DNA from: Marichromatium purpuratum 984
GTDB taxonomy: Bacteria > Pseudomonadota > Gammaproteobacteria > Chromatiales > Chromatiaceae
Assembly (NCBI RefSeq): GCF_000224005.2
Contig: NZ_CP007031.1
Location: 3,616,001-3,680,000 of the forward strand
DNA length: 64,000 nucleotides
Reading direction: 5' to 3'
Below the pieces are notes generated by a model. The model saw only the letters and a program-made list of their open reading frames with translations. It searched no databases and was not told the origin of the DNA. Positions 29,163-36,591 of the stretch are shown here, one piece after another; positions within the stretch are counted from its first letter, which is position 1; every line of letters starts with the position of its first letter. The translations under genes and the position numbers were made by a program.

Positions 29163-30809
29163 TCAGCGTTCCTGCGACAGGGTGTTGAGCAGCAGCCGCA
29201 CGCGACAACCGGCGACCGCCTCCGAATCGATCTCGATCGAGCCGCCGTGAGCGGTGACGATCTCCTGGGCCAGCGCCAGCCCCATCCCGGCGTGGCCGCG
29301 ACGCTGCCGCCAGCCGATGAAGAAGGGCTCGAAGACGCGATAGCGCTCCTCCGCAACGATCCCCGGACCATTGTCCTCGATCTCCACCTCGACCCCGTCG
29401 TCGACGCGCCGGGTGCACAGACGCAGCTCGCGCTGCGCCCGCCCGGACTCGCACAGGGCATGGATGGCGTTGTCGACCAGATGCTTGAAGAGCGCGCGCA
29501 GCTGATCCTTATGGCTGGTGAACTCGGGCAGCACCGCCGCCGGACGCCAGTCGACCACCACGCCGTTGGCGAGCAGCCGATCGGTCTCGAGTTCGAGCAC
29601 CTGACGCAGCAGCTCGTTGACATTGACCAGCGCCCCCGGCTCGCGCGGTTCCTCGGGGAGCGCCGAGGTCAGGGTGTCGAGTGCGCGCTGGCCGGAGCGG
29701 CTGATCTGATCGAGCATCCCGGCGAGGGTGTCGATGTTGGCCGCGCCGCCGCGCAGCATCGAGGCGGCGGCATTGATGACGTTGATCGGCACCTGGATCT
29801 GGTAGATGGCCGCAGCAAGCGCCTCGCGCATGCCGTGCATGCGCTGCTGCTCGGCGAGCCGCGCGCGCAGGTTCTCGAGGTGCGAGCGCTCGATCTCGCG
29901 GCGCCGGCTGGTGACCTCGTTGGCGAGCAGCAACACCCGACGCTCACCCCCGATGGTGCGCCCGAAGTAGCTGCGCGCCGAGACATCGGACTCCTCGACC
30001 GGGGTCGCCGAGCAGACGAACCAGCGCGGCCCGCCCCCACCTGGGACCTCGATGCCGACCTCCAAGTCCTTGAACCCCTGTCCCGAGACCCCGGCCTCGA
30101 ACACGTCCACCCCGACCTGCTCGCGCAGCGCGGCGTGCAGCACCTCCAGCGGCTCGCGACCACGCAGATCGCCGAGCAGCTTCTTGTACTCCTGGTTGTC
30201 GAGGATGATCCGGCCCTCGTGGTCGAGCAGCACGATCAACGCCGGCGCGGCATCGAGCACGGTCTCGACCCGCGCCTTCTGCTGACGCACCGCGACCTCG
30301 AGTTCATGGACCTTGGTGACGTCGCGATGCATGCCGAGGAAGTAGCGCAGCGCGCCGCCGCGATCGAGCACCGGGGCGATGGTCAGTTCGGCGAGATAGT
30401 CGTCGCCTCCCTTGGTACGATTGACCAGGGTTCCGGTCCAGGGCTGACGGTGCTCGATGGTGCGCCACAGATGACGATAGATGCTCTCCGGTGTGGCCCT
30501 GTTGGAGAGGATCGACTCGTTGCACCCCAGCACCTCCTTGCGGGCGTAACCGGTGAGGGTCTCGAAAGCGCGATTGGCATAGAGGATGGTCGCGCGCGCG
30601 TCGGTGATCGAGATCGCCAGCGGCGACTGTTCCACCGCCTCGAAGAACAGCCGGGGCGGCAGTGGATCCTTGGGGTTACCGCCCATCAGGGTGAGCGCTT
30701 CCACCACCTCTGGCGGGGTGCCCTCGGGGGGCGCGGCGAGAAAGGCGCCGAGGGCATTGATCACGGCCTCCTGGGTGGCCTCCGGGGCTTGCTGGGGCGA
30801 CACGGGCAT
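29163..30809 (-). CDS. nifL: NifL, redox- and nitrogen-responsive anti-activator of NifA
   Basis: About 547 residues. A first PAS domain (about 55-165, with [20 protein letters not shown] and GMHRDVT) would hold FAD as redox sensor, and a second PAS domain spans about 180-310. A helical H-like region and a GHKL ATP-binding domain follow ([31 protein letters not shown]). The H region reads [14 protein letters not shown], with no His at the phosphate-acceptor position, consistent with inhibition by protein contact rather than phosphotransfer. The ATG at 30809 directly abuts a GAGGAG sequence, whereas the GTG two codons on (30803) is spaced 6 bp from it and may be the true start. The sigma-54 promoter 34 bp upstream suggests autoactivation by NifA. 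Confidence 0.92.
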   Translation of the reverse strand: MPVSPQQAPEATQEAVINALGAFLAAPPEGTPPEVVEALTLMGGNPKDPLPPRLFFEAVEQSPLAISITDARATILYANRAFETLTGYARKEVLGCNESILSNRATPESIYRHLWRTIEHRQPWTGTLVNRTKGGDDYLAELTIAPVLDRGGALRYFLGMHRDVTKVHELEVAVRQQKARVETVLDAAPALIVLLDHEGRIILDNQEYKKLLGDLRGREPLEVLHAALREQVGVDVFEAGVSGQGFKDLEVGIEVPGGGGPRWFVCSATPVEESDVSARSYFGRTIGGERRVLLLANEVTSRRREIERSHLENLRARLAEQQRMHGMREALAAAIYQIQVPINVINAAASMLRGGAANIDTLAGMLDQISRSGQRALDTLTSALPEEPREPGALVNVNELLRQVLELETDRLLANGVVVDWRPAAVLPEFTSHKDQLRALFKHLVDNAIHALCESGRAQRELRLCTRRVDDGVEVEIEDNGPGIVAEERYRVFEPFFIGWRQRRGHAGMGLALAQEIVTAHGGSIEIDSEAVAGCRVRLLLNTLSQER

Positions 30810-30841
30810 CTCCTCGGGACAGTGGGTCTGGGAAGTCTCTA

Positions 30842-30857
30842 AGCAATCTGCGTACCG
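30842..30857 (-). promoter_or_regulatory. sigma-54 (-24/-12) promoter of nifLA
   Basis: Reading the minus strand, GGTACG-N4-TTGCT keeps the invariant GG-N10-GC spacing (GG at 30856-30855, GC at 30844-30843). It differs from GGCACG at one base. Initiation about 12 bp downstream, near 30831, gives a leader of roughly 22-28 nt for nifL. Confidence 0.75.
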
Positions 30858-30898
30858 CTTTCAACCGTTCGGCGACCGCCGACATCGATTCCAGACCT

Positions 30899-30914
30899 TG
30901 TCGGCTTTGCGACA
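30899..30914. promoter_or_regulatory. NifA upstream activator sequence 1
   Basis: A perfect TGT-N10-ACA element, the canonical NifA binding site. It lies about 76 bp upstream of the predicted nifL start point and about 143 bp upstream of that of rnfA. Confidence 0.75.
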
Positions 30915-30940
30915 GGGCGATCGGCATCCATGCCACAGCC

Positions 30941-30956
30941 TGTTGGCACCACGACA
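30941..30956. promoter_or_regulatory. NifA upstream activator sequence 2
   Basis: A second perfect TGT-N10-ACA element, centred 42 bp from the first (four helical turns, hence on the same DNA face). It lies about 100 bp upstream of the predicted rnfA start point. Confidence 0.75.
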
Positions 30957-30990
30957 GACCATCCCCCGCCCGAAGCCGGTGCAAATCCCC

Positions 30991-31016
30991 GATTGACGCC
31001 CTATTCAGGGTCAATC
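30991..31016. promoter_or_regulatory. inverted repeat between NifA sites and rnfA promoter
   Basis: GATTGAC and GTCAATC arms are separated by 12 bp; allowing a two-base bulge the pairing continues inward (CCCT/AGGG-like). It sits immediately upstream of the -24 element of rnfA. It could bind an additional regulator or influence DNA looping. It is not a standard FNR box (TTGAT-N4-ATCAA). Confidence 0.4.
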
Positions 31017-31023
31017 TCGATTT

Positions 31024-31041
31024 TGGGCACACCGTTTGCTT
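31024..31041 (+). promoter_or_regulatory. sigma-54 (-24/-12) promoter of the rnf operon
   Basis: GGCAC at 31026-31030 and TTGCT at 31036-31040 give the exact GG-N10-GC spacing of sigma-54 promoters. Initiation near 31050 would leave about 35 nt before the rnfA ATG, including a GAGGA ribosome site at 31072-31076. Confidence 0.85.
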
Positions 31042-31085
31042 GAGGGCATGCCAAACGAACGCCGCTATCGTGAGGACCGCCATCC

Positions 31086-31661
31086 ATGGGCGAGTATCTG
31101 CTGCTGATCCTCGGCACCGCACTGGTCAACAACGTGGTGCTGGTGAAGTTCCTCGGGCTCTGTCCCTTCATGGGGGTATCGAGCAAGCTCGACTCGGCCC
31201 TGGGGATGGGCCTGGCCACCACCTTCGTGCTGACCCTCGCCGCGGTCGCCGGCTGGCTGCTCGAGCATCTGGTGCTCGGACCGCTCGGGCTGGGTTATCT
31301 GCGCATCCTCAGCTTCATCCTGGTGATTGCCGCGGTGGTCCAGTTCACCGAGCTGGCGGTGCGCCGGATCTCGCCCGCGCTCTATCAGGTATTGGGCATC
31401 TTCCTGCCGCTGATCACCACCAACTGCGCGGTGCTCGGTGTCGCCCTGCTCAACGTGCAGCAATCCCACGACTTCTTCGAGAGCGTGCTCTACGGGCTCG
31501 GCTCGGCGCTCGGCTTCACCCTGGTGATGGTGCTCTTCGCCGGACTGCGCGAGCGCCTGGCGGTGGCCGAGGTGCCGGCGGCCTTCGCTGGGGCGCCGAT
31601 CGCCTTCATCGTCGCCGGACTGCTCTCGCTCGCCTTCATGGGCTTCGCCGGACTCGCCTGA
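31086..31661 (+). CDS. rnfA: Rnf electron transport complex subunit A
   Basis: The 191-residue integral membrane protein has about six helices. [19 protein letters not shown] near the N-terminus and [13 protein letters not shown] in the middle each carry one of the cysteines known to ligate a membrane-embedded Fe-S centre between RnfA and RnfE. It is the first gene of rnfABCDGEH. The complex couples ferredoxin and NAD+ to ion movement; in diazotrophs it is thought to run toward ferredoxin/flavodoxin reduction for nitrogenase. The operon starts at a sigma-54 promoter facing nifLA. Confidence 0.95.
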   Translation: MGEYLLLILGTALVNNVVLVKFLGLCPFMGVSSKLDSALGMGLATTFVLTLAAVAGWLLEHLVLGPLGLGYLRILSFILVIAAVVQFTELAVRRISPALYQVLGIFLPLITTNCAVLGVALLNVQQSHDFFESVLYGLGSALGFTLVMVLFAGLRERLAVAEVPAAFAGAPIAFIVAGLLSLAFMGFAGLA

Positions 31662-31690
31662 GCCGACGCCCCGCAATCGGAGCCTCAGAG

Positions 31691-32230
31691 ATGCTTGCCG
31701 CCATCCTCACCCTCACCGCTCTCGGACTCGCCCTCGGCTGGTTGCTCGGACTCGCCGCGCACCACCTCAAGGTCGAGGACGACCCCATCGTCGAACAAGT
31801 CGCCGCGCTGCTGCCCGGCTCACAGTGCGGCCAATGCGGCTACCCCGGCTGCGCGCCCGCGGCCGCGGCGATCGCCAGCGGCGAGGCCGCGGTCACCTGC
31901 TGCCCACCGGGCGGGCGGGCGCTGGCCGAGACGCTGGCCGAACTACTCGGGGTCGAGGTCGATCTCGCCGGGGTCGACGAGCAGTCGCCACAGCTCGCCC
32001 ACATCCACGACGAACTCTGCATCGGCTGCACCAAGTGCCTCAAACGCTGCCCGACCGATGCCATCATGGGGGCCAACAACATGATCCACGTCGTCTTCCC
32101 GGAGGCCTGCACCGGCTGCGGTCTGTGCGCCGCCGCCTGCCCCACCGAGGGCATCGAGATGCGCTCCGAGCGTCCCACCCCGCAGACCTGGTACTGGCCC
32201 CGGCCGGAGCCGGAGGTGGCCACACGATGA
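31691..32230 (+). CDS. rnfB: Rnf complex subunit B, Fe-S protein
   Basis: The 179-residue subunit has an N-terminal membrane anchor (LAAILTLTALGLALGWLLGL), then a four-cysteine [4Fe-4S] domain (GSQCGQCGYPGCAPAA with a later TCC), and a C-terminal two-cluster ferredoxin domain (CIGCTKCLKRCPTDAI and CTGCGLCAAACPTEGI). It receives electrons from soluble ferredoxin. The start is the ATG at 31691, 29 bp after rnfA. Its stop overlaps the rnfC start by 4 bp. Confidence 0.95.
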   Translation: MLAAILTLTALGLALGWLLGLAAHHLKVEDDPIVEQVAALLPGSQCGQCGYPGCAPAAAAIASGEAAVTCCPPGGRALAETLAELLGVEVDLAGVDEQSPQLAHIHDELCIGCTKCLKRCPTDAIMGANNMIHVVFPEACTGCGLCAAACPTEGIEMRSERPTPQTWYWPRPEPEVATR

Positions 32231-33753
32231 ATGCCCTGCGCCAACTGTTGCACCGCCCCGCCAACCGCATCCACCCGCTGCGCGGCGGCGTCCACCCCGA
32301 TGACCGCAAGGCGCTGGCCGCGAGCGCGCCGATCACCGAGCTGGCGCTGCCCGAACGCCTCGACCTGCCGCTGCAGCAGCACATCGGCGCCAGCGCCGCG
32401 CCACTGGTGCGCAAGGGTCAGCGGGTGGCCAAGGGCGAGCCGATCGCTCGCGCCCAGGGATCGATCTCGGCGCCGCTGCACGCGCCGACCTCGGGACGGG
32501 TGATCGCCATCGCCGAGCGCCCGGCCCATCACCCCTCGGGACTGGCGATGCCGACGATCAGCATCGAGCCCGACGGCGAGGAGCGCTGGCACTCAGCGAT
32601 CTCTCCCTGCGACGATCCGCTCGCCCTCGACCCGACGACCATCGCCGAGCGGGTCGCCGCGGCAGGCATCGTCGGGCTCGGCGGTGCAACCTTCCCGGCC
32701 GCGATCAAGCTCAATCTCGGCGCCAGCCATCCATTGCACACCTTGGTGATCAACGGCGCCGAGTGCGAGCCCTATCTCACCTGCGACGACCGGCTGATGC
32801 GCGAGCGCGCCGAGGCGGTGATCGACGGTGCACGCATCATGGCCCACGCACTCGGCGTCGGTGGGATCCTGGTGGCGATCGAAGACAACAAGCCCGAGGC
32901 GGCGGCGGCCATCGAGACGGCCGCCGCCGGGTTCGACGCGATCACCCTGATCCGGGTGCCGACCCGCTACCCGATGGGTTCCGAACGCCATCTGGTGCAG
33001 GCGCTCATCGGTCGCGAGACCCCGGCGCGGGCACTGACCGCCCAACTCGGCGTGGTGGTGCACAACCCGGCCACCGCCTTCGCGGTCCATCAGGCACTGC
33101 GTCTGGGCCAGCCGCTGATCGCGCGGGTGGTCACTCTCAGCGGCGCGGCGATCGCACGCCCGGCCAACCTGTGGGTACCGCTCGGCACCTCGGTGGAGAC
33201 GCTGATCGCGCACTGCGGCGGACTCACCGAGGACGACGTCCGGCTGGTGAGCGGCGGGCCGATGATGGGCCAGCCGCTGCCGGGCACCCAGGTGCCGACC
33301 ACCAAGGGCTGCAACGGCATCCTCGCCCTCGGCGCCGCCGAGCGCGCGCCCGGCCAGACCATGCCCTGCACCCGCTGCGGACGCTGCGTCGAGGTCTGCC
33401 CCTGTGGCCTGGTGCCGCTGGAGCTGGGCGCGCACATCCGCGCCGGCGACCTCGAGGGCGCCGCCGCGCGCGGGCTCCACGACTGTCTCGGCTGCGGCTC
33501 CTGCGCCTACACCTGCCCCTCGCAACAGCCGCTGGCGCAGTACATCGCCCACGCCAAGGGCGAGCTGGCCGCGCGCGAGCGCGCCAAGCGCAAGCAGGCC
33601 GAGACCAAGGCGCTGGCCGAGCAGCGCACCGCGCGACTCGAGGCGATCAAGCGCGCCAAGCGCGAGGCGATGGCCAAGCGCAAGCGCGAGGCCGCGCGCA
33701 AGCAGGCCGAGCAGCAGGCCGCCCAGGCCGAGCAGACCGAGACGGAGCACTGA
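32227..33753 (+). CDS. rnfC: Rnf complex subunit C, NADH-binding
   Basis: The 508-residue peripheral subunit carries FMN- and NADH-binding regions related to Nqo1/NuoF, with GLGGATFPAAIKL at about 150-165 and VINGAECEPYLTCDD following it. The ferredoxin domain contains CTRCGRCVEVCPCGLVP and CLGCGSCAYTCPS near residues 380-430. The last 75 residues are a Lys/Arg/Ala/Glu-rich helix, the extension often seen in gammaproteobacterial RnfC. The start is the ATG overlapping the rnfB stop. Confidence 0.95.
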   Translation: MNALRQLLHRPANRIHPLRGGVHPDDRKALAASAPITELALPERLDLPLQQHIGASAAPLVRKGQRVAKGEPIARAQGSISAPLHAPTSGRVIAIAERPAHHPSGLAMPTISIEPDGEERWHSAISPCDDPLALDPTTIAERVAAAGIVGLGGATFPAAIKLNLGASHPLHTLVINGAECEPYLTCDDRLMRERAEAVIDGARIMAHALGVGGILVAIEDNKPEAAAAIETAAAGFDAITLIRVPTRYPMGSERHLVQALIGRETPARALTAQLGVVVHNPATAFAVHQALRLGQPLIARVVTLSGAAIARPANLWVPLGTSVETLIAHCGGLTEDDVRLVSGGPMMGQPLPGTQVPTTKGCNGILALGAAERAPGQTMPCTRCGRCVEVCPCGLVPLELGAHIRAGDLEGAAARGLHDCLGCGSCAYTCPSQQPLAQYIAHAKGELAARERAKRKQAETKALAEQRTARLEAIKRAKREAMAKRKREAARKQAEQQAAQAEQTETEH

Positions 33754-33757
33754 GACC

Positions 33758-34846
33758 ATGCACATCGCACCCCCGGCGATCGCCGGCCCCTTCGTCCACG
33801 GCGGCGCGAGCATCGCCCGCGACATGCGTCTGGTGATGCTCGCGCTGCTGCCGGCCACCCTGTTCGGGCTGTGGCAGTTCGGCTGGCCGGCGCTGCTGTT
33901 GTTCGCCATCACCCTCGCCACCGTGGTGGTCACCGAGGCGCTCTGTCTGTGGCTCGCCGGGCGCCCGCTGCGCCCCTTCCTCGGTGACGGCTCGGCGCTG
34001 CTCACCGGCTGGCTGCTCGCGCTCAGCCTGCCGCCCTGGGCGCCCTGGTGGATCGGGGTGATCGGCGGGGTGATCGCAATCCTGATCGCCAAGCAGGTGT
34101 TCGGCGGCATCGGTCAGAACCCCTTCAACCCGGCGATGGTGGCGCGGGTGGCACTGTTGATCGCCTTCCCGGTGGAGATGACCAGCTTCGTCGCCCCCGT
34201 CCCACTCGGCAGCGATGCCGCCCCGGGACTCGGCGAGGCGCTGGCCATCGTCCAGGGTGGCGCGCCGATCGATGCCTACAGCGGCGCCACCACACTCGGC
34301 GTGGTACGCACCGCGCTCGATCAGGGCGAGACGCTCGGCGGCGTGCTCGGCGCAAGCTTCGCGCCGCTCGAGGCCGCGCTCGGCCTCCACGGCGGCAGTC
34401 TCGGCGAGACCTCGGCGCTGTTGCTGCTGCTCGGCGGCCTCGGCCTGATCCTCACCCGGGTGATCGGCTGGCAGATCCCGGCGGCGATGCTCGGCACCCT
34501 TGCCCTGCTCGCCACGGTGATGCACATCCACGACCCGACCCAGTACCCCGACGCCACCTATCACCTGCTCGGCGGCGCCACCATGCTCGGTGCCTTCTTC
34601 ATCGCCACCGACCCCACCACATCGCCGGTGACCATGCGCGGTCGCCTGATCTTCGGTGCCGGTTGCGGGCTGCTGATCTATGTCATCCGCACCTGGGCGG
34701 GTTACCCCGAAGGGGTCGCCTTCGCGGTGCTGCTGATGAACGCCTGCACCCCGGTGATCGACCACTACGTCCGCCCCCGCATCCACGGCCGCGATCGTCG
34801 CGGTCGTGCGCTGATCGGTGCCGAGACCCTGGAGACCCGCCGATGA
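33758..34846 (+). CDS. rnfD: Rnf complex subunit D, covalent-FMN membrane subunit
   Basis: The 362-residue membrane protein has about nine or ten hydrophobic helices. DAYSGATTLGVVR (about 170-182) contains the S-G-A-T motif whose threonine carries covalent FMN. GGIGQNPFNPAMVARVALL and TDPTTSPVTMRGRLIFG are family signatures shared with NqrB. Its start is 4 bp after the rnfC stop, and its end overlaps the rnfG start by 4 bp. Confidence 0.95.
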   Translation: MHIAPPAIAGPFVHGGASIARDMRLVMLALLPATLFGLWQFGWPALLLFAITLATVVVTEALCLWLAGRPLRPFLGDGSALLTGWLLALSLPPWAPWWIGVIGGVIAILIAKQVFGGIGQNPFNPAMVARVALLIAFPVEMTSFVAPVPLGSDAAPGLGEALAIVQGGAPIDAYSGATTLGVVRTALDQGETLGGVLGASFAPLEAALGLHGGSLGETSALLLLLGGLGLILTRVIGWQIPAAMLGTLALLATVMHIHDPTQYPDATYHLLGGATMLGAFFIATDPTTSPVTMRGRLIFGAGCGLLIYVIRTWAGYPEGVAFAVLLMNACTPVIDHYVRPRIHGRDRRGRALIGAETLETRR

Positions 34847-35490
34847 GCACCCTCGCCGAACCCAGTTATCGCTCACGCGTCGGCTACCAGGCCGGACTGC
34901 TCGGCGGTTTCGCCCTGCTCGCCGCAGCACTCCTGGTGATGGGTGACATCGCCACCCGCGAGGCCATCGCCCTGCGCGAGGCCGAAGACCTCAGGGCGAC
35001 CCTCACCCAGGTGATCCCGGCCGAGCTGCACGACAACGACCTGCTCGATGCCACCGTTCCCCTGAACGATGACGTCGGACACACGGTCACCGTCTATCGC
35101 GCGTTGCGCGACGGCGCGGTCAGCGCGCTGGCCTTCCCGGTGGTCGGCAACGGCTATGCCGGCGACATCCGGCTGATGCTCGGTGTCGATCCCGAGGGGC
35201 GCATCCTCGGGGTACGGGTACTCGCCCACACCGAGACCCCCGGGCTCGGCGACAAGATCGAGCTGGCCAAGGACGACTGGATCCTCGACTTCGACGGTCG
35301 CGCGCTCGGCGACCCGCCGCTGGAGCGTTGGGCGGTGGCCAAGGACGGGGGAGATTTCGACCAGTTCAGCGGCGCGACCATCACCCCGCGCGCGGTGGTG
35401 CGCGCGGTGCGCGCCGGGCTCGAACGCTTCGCCGCCGCGCGCAGCCGGCTCATCGTCGCGCCCGACCGGCTCGACACCGCAGAGGAGTGA
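34843..35490 (+). CDS. rnfG: Rnf complex subunit G, FMN-binding
   Basis: The 215-residue subunit has one N-terminal membrane helix (GLLGGFALLAAALLVMGDIA) and a periplasmic FMN-binding domain. The flavinylation motif is in DFDQFSGATITPRAVVRAV near residue 180, preceded by HTETPGLGDKIEL. A flavin transferase (ApbE) is needed to attach the flavin; no apbE gene is seen in this window. Confidence 0.95.
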   Translation: MSTLAEPSYRSRVGYQAGLLGGFALLAAALLVMGDIATREAIALREAEDLRATLTQVIPAELHDNDLLDATVPLNDDVGHTVTVYRALRDGAVSALAFPVVGNGYAGDIRLMLGVDPEGRILGVRVLAHTETPGLGDKIELAKDDWILDFDGRALGDPPLERWAVAKDGGDFDQFSGATITPRAVVRAVRAGLERFAAARSRLIVAPDRLDTAEE

Positions 35491-35495
35491 CCCCG

Positions 35496-36182
35496 ATGAC
35501 ACAGACAGACCCGACCGACTGGCGACGCATCGCCACCGACGGCATCTGGAACAACAACGTGGTGCTCGGTCAGGCGCTCGCGCTCTGCCCGCTGCTGGCG
35601 GTCACCGCCACCGCCACCAACGGGCTCGGGCTGGGGCTGGCCAGCACCTTGGTGATGACCCTCTCCGGGGTGCTGGTAGCCCTGGTACGCGGCTTGGTGA
35701 CGCCGGAGGTCCGCATCCCGGTGTTCATCCTGGTGATCGCGGTGCTGGTCACCCTGGTCGACCTGGCGATGAACGCCTGGCTGCACGACCTGCACAAGGT
35801 GCTCGGGTTGTTCATCCCCTTGATCGTCACCAACTGCGCCATCCTCGGGCGCGCCGAGTCCTTCGCCTCGCGCAACCCGGTGCTGCCCTCGGCCTTCGAC
35901 GGCCTGATGATGGGCGTCGGTTTCACCCTGGTGCTGGTGGCGCTCGGCGCGATGCGCGAGATCATCGGCAGCGCCACCCTGTTCGCCGACGCCTCGCTGT
36001 TGCTCGGCGAGTCGATGGCCTTTCTGGAACTGACCCTGATCCCCGACTATCCCGGCTTCCTGCTCGCGATCCTGCCCCCGGGCGGCTTCCTCGCCCTCGG
36101 CTTCATGCTCGCCGGCAAGCGGGTGATCGACACCTGGCGCGCACGCGCGCGTCACCGCGACGCGGCCCCGACGCCGGCCTGA
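35496..36182 (+). CDS. rnfE: Rnf complex subunit E
   Basis: The 228-residue integral membrane subunit is homologous to RnfA in inverted topology. NNNVVLGQALALCPLLAVT and IPLIVTNCAILGRAESFAS each contain one cysteine of the shared membrane Fe-S site. About six helices are visible. The start is the ATG at 35496, preceded by AGAGGAG. It is followed 13 bp later by rnfH. Confidence 0.95.
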   Translation: MTQTDPTDWRRIATDGIWNNNVVLGQALALCPLLAVTATATNGLGLGLASTLVMTLSGVLVALVRGLVTPEVRIPVFILVIAVLVTLVDLAMNAWLHDLHKVLGLFIPLIVTNCAILGRAESFASRNPVLPSAFDGLMMGVGFTLVLVALGAMREIIGSATLFADASLLLGESMAFLELTLIPDYPGFLLAILPPGGFLALGFMLAGKRVIDTWRARARHRDAAPTPA

Positions 36183-36195
36183 ACGGGAGCGAACC

Positions 36196-36477
36196 ATGAC
36201 AGAGCACAGCAGCATGCGAATCGGTGTCGCCTATGCCAGCAAGGATCAACGCGTCTGGCTGAGGATCGAGGTACCGGAGGAGACCACGGTGGGCGAGGCG
36301 ATCGCGCGATCGGGGATGCTCGAACGCTTCCCCGAGATCGACCTCGAGGTCAACCGGGTCGGGATCTTCGGCCGCTTCGTCACCCTCGAACGGACGCTCG
36401 CGCCCGAGGAGCGGGTGGAGATCTATCGTTCGATCGACGCCGACCCGCAGACCGTCGAGCGGCGCGACCGGGACTGA
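36196..36477 (+). CDS. rnfH: RnfH/RatB family ubiquitin-fold protein
   Basis: The 93-residue protein has the RnfH pattern: RIGVAYASKDQRVWLRIEVP, TVGEAIARSGMLERFPEIDL, VGIFGRFVTLERTLAPEERV and the terminal EIYRSI. It adopts a beta-grasp fold. In nitrogen fixers it closes the rnf operon and is required for Rnf function or maturation; elsewhere it sits near smpB as RatB. Its location directly after rnfE supports the nitrogen-fixation version. Confidence 0.9.
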   Translation: MTEHSSMRIGVAYASKDQRVWLRIEVPEETTVGEAIARSGMLERFPEIDLEVNRVGIFGRFVTLERTLAPEERVEIYRSIDADPQTVERRDRD

Positions 36478-36591
36478 GCCGCGACCGCCATTGCATTTGC
36501 AAAGGGGACGGTGGCGGGCTATACCCCAAGCCGAGGCGGGCAAGGGTCCGCCAGCTGCGGGAGCGCGGGAATGGGCATCAGGAGATGGCGG

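Noticed and set aside
30991-31016. FNR box at the inverted repeat
   Set aside because: FNR needs TTGAT-N4-ATCAA; here the arms are TTGAC/GTCAA with 12 bp between the 7-bp arms.
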